This document shows, in pieces, positions 4,851-5,821 of a stretch of 5,821 nt of DNA. The stretch lies in the NCBI GenBank assembly GCA_902462325.1, contig CABQBF010000156.1:1-5821 (forward strand), given 5' to 3'. A program made the translations under genes and the position numbers. The stretch comes from an uncultured Peptococcaceae bacterium (GTDB lineage: Bacteria > Bacillota > Peptococcia > Peptococcales > Peptococcaceae). Under the pieces are notes generated by a model that was given only the letters and a program-made list of their open reading frames with translations, was not told where the DNA came from and made no database searches. The first letter of the stretch is position 1, and each line of letters begins with the position of its first letter.

Positions 4851-5821
4851 TTACTCCCTTTCCCGCAAAATCTCTGCTGGCTCAAACCGTAGCTGCTCCC
4901 GCACTAACAGCGCTGTAGAACCGGCCACAATCAACACCGCAATCAAAACCGCCAAGCCATAGCTGCCCGGCGCCACTGTTACATGAATGGTATAAATATC
5001 TTCCGCCACCAATATTTCCATCAGCCGGCACAAAGCCACCACCAACGGTAACCCCAGCAGCAATCCCAAAATCAGATGAATGATTTGCTCGCTGCCAATC
5101 ATACGAGTAATTTCTTCATCGGAAGCGCCCAGAATGGCTAAGGTACCAAATTCATTGCGCCGTTCCCGCAGACTGATGCCCAACACGTTATAAATCAAAA
5201 TAAATCCTGCCAAAATGGACAATAACGCAAATAAATCAATCATCAACATCATGCTGCCCATCATTTCCTCATAGCTTTGCAGCGTCTGCGCTGCGTCGGT
5301 CATGCCGATTACCTGTCCTGCTTCCATCAACTGCTGTTTCACCCGGCTGGTATCAAAGGCCCGCAGCATCACTGCGTTGGCCATAGACTCCGCTTGAAAA
5401 TACCTGCGGCAGCCAGCCTGCGACAGATAACAGCCTCCGCCAAAACTTTCTTCCAAAACTGCCAATACCGGAACCTCCACCGGCTCCGCCGTCAGCCAGT
5501 TACTTTCGACCTGCACCGTATCGCCAGCCTCCAGCTGCAGCTTCTCGGCCAGCGTTGCATTGAGCAGCAGTCCGTCGGCCCGGGGCTCATATTCATTGCG
5601 CTCAATATCCATTACATGAAAAAGCTGAGATTCCTCCGGCAACAGATAAAGCGCTGCCATTTCTTGATGATTTTCGTGCTGCAGATTTATCGCCAAGGTT
5701 GCCAACGGTTCCGCCTGATACACGCCCTCTAGCTGCCGCACCGCCGCGACAGCCTGCTCCGGCGTTTGATACTGCTGCAATGTAAGTTTTAAATCATAAG
5801 TCTGAATATAATGAAACTGGT
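4851..5821 (-). CDS. FtsX/MacB-type ABC transporter permease, C-terminal part, partial at window edge
   Basis: This is an integral membrane subunit of an ABC exporter of the FtsX/MacB/LolE type. The frame is open to the window edge: 13 further codons (ending YDLKLT) precede the TTG at 5780, so that TTG is internal and the true start lies outside. About 323 residues are visible. The first half is an extracytoplasmic domain with ADGLLLNATLAEKLQLEAGD, typical of the large ectodomain in these permeases. Then come three membrane segments, one around DLFALLSILAGFILIYNVLG, one around ILGLLLGLPLVVALC and one around YGLAVLIAVLIVAGSTALLV. The cytoplasmic RNEFGTLAILGAS loop lies between the first two, and the usual PAEILRERE tail follows. 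The layout fits the second FtsX domain of a long duplicated permease. The adaptor gene follows after four bases. A partner ATPase gene is expected upstream of the window. Substrate unknown; stop is TAA. Confidence 0.93.
   Translation of the reverse strand, partial: QFHYIQTYDLKLTLQQYQTPEQAVAAVRQLEGVYQAEPLATLAINLQHENHQEMAALYLLPEESQLFHVMDIERNEYEPRADGLLLNATLAEKLQLEAGDTVQVESNWLTAEPVEVPVLAVLEESFGGGCYLSQAGCRRYFQAESMANAVMLRAFDTSRVKQQLMEAGQVIGMTDAAQTLQSYEEMMGSMMLMIDLFALLSILAGFILIYNVLGISLRERRNEFGTLAILGASDEEITRMIGSEQIIHLILGLLLGLPLVVALCRLMEILVAEDIYTIHVTVAPGSYGLAVLIAVLIVAGSTALLVREQLRFEPAEILRERE
4854..4860 (-). promoter_or_regulatory. Ribosome binding site of the adaptor gene, overlapping the end of the permease gene
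   Basis: AAGGGAG lies seven bases before the ATG at 4846 and within the last codons of the permease, whose TAA is at 4853-4851. This indicates translational coupling and chooses the ATG at 4846, which starts MKKRVVIVGS, over an upstream in-frame TTG at 4885. Confidence 0.75.

Noticed and set aside
4523..4918. Plus-strand open frames (including 4581-4892) antisense to the adaptor and permease genes
   Set aside because: Thr/His-rich translations are typical complements of Gln/Val-rich coding sequence; the minus-strand adaptor and permease are clearly the real genes.
5277..5732. Plus-strand open frame antisense to the permease ectodomain
   Set aside because: No motif; the opposite strand encodes a convincing FtsX-type permease.

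Overview
The window looks like a chromosomal segment from a low-to-mid-GC Bacillota, most likely an endospore-forming Clostridia lineage (Peptococcaceae / Carboxydothermus-like relatives). The reasons are a textbook HrcA repressor gene behind a perfect CIRCE operator, an archaeal-type (Group III) chaperonin gene directly after hrcA, and a SpoIIE-type PP2C phosphatase. The taxonomic call is an inference from gene content. All recognisable genes are on the minus strand, so the transcription order runs from high to low coordinates.

Region by region, in transcription order: (1) 5821-4851 is the 3' part of an FtsX/MacB-type ABC transporter permease, cut by the window edge. (2) 4846-3575, four bases downstream, is an HlyD/MacA-type membrane fusion (adaptor) protein. 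Its reading frame is otherwise intact but carries two in-frame TAG codons, at codons 183 and 343. (3) 3574-3389 is a short intergenic stretch with no convincing promoter. (4) 3388-2252 is a soluble SpoIIE-like phosphatase. It has the cysteine cluster and the complete PP2C domain but none of the membrane segments of classical SpoIIE. (5) 2251-1918 is intergenic. It holds a long hairpin terminator (2230-2173), a decayed or frameshifted small reading frame (2111-1961) and a strong sigma-A-type promoter (1953-1925). (6) 1917-1891 is a perfect CIRCE inverted repeat. (7) 1860-829 is hrcA. (8) 816-1 is the N-terminal half of a Group III chaperonin, running off the window.

Functionally there are two blocks. 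The low-coordinate block is the head of a heat-shock (hsp70-type) operon. HrcA should bind CIRCE over its own transcription start and so control itself, the chaperonin and probably grpE-dnaK-dnaJ beyond the edge. The high-coordinate block is an ABC efflux or export module (permease plus adaptor; the ATPase is not in view) whose adaptor is either newly broken or read through at UAG. The SpoIIE-like phosphatase lies between the two blocks and has its own terminator.

The points most worth a second look are the double amber interruption, the archaeal-type chaperonin under CIRCE/HrcA control, the in-frame spacing between the hrcA TAG and the chaperonin ATG, and the membrane-free SpoIIE. I found no RNA gene, CRISPR array, insertion sequence or transposase.
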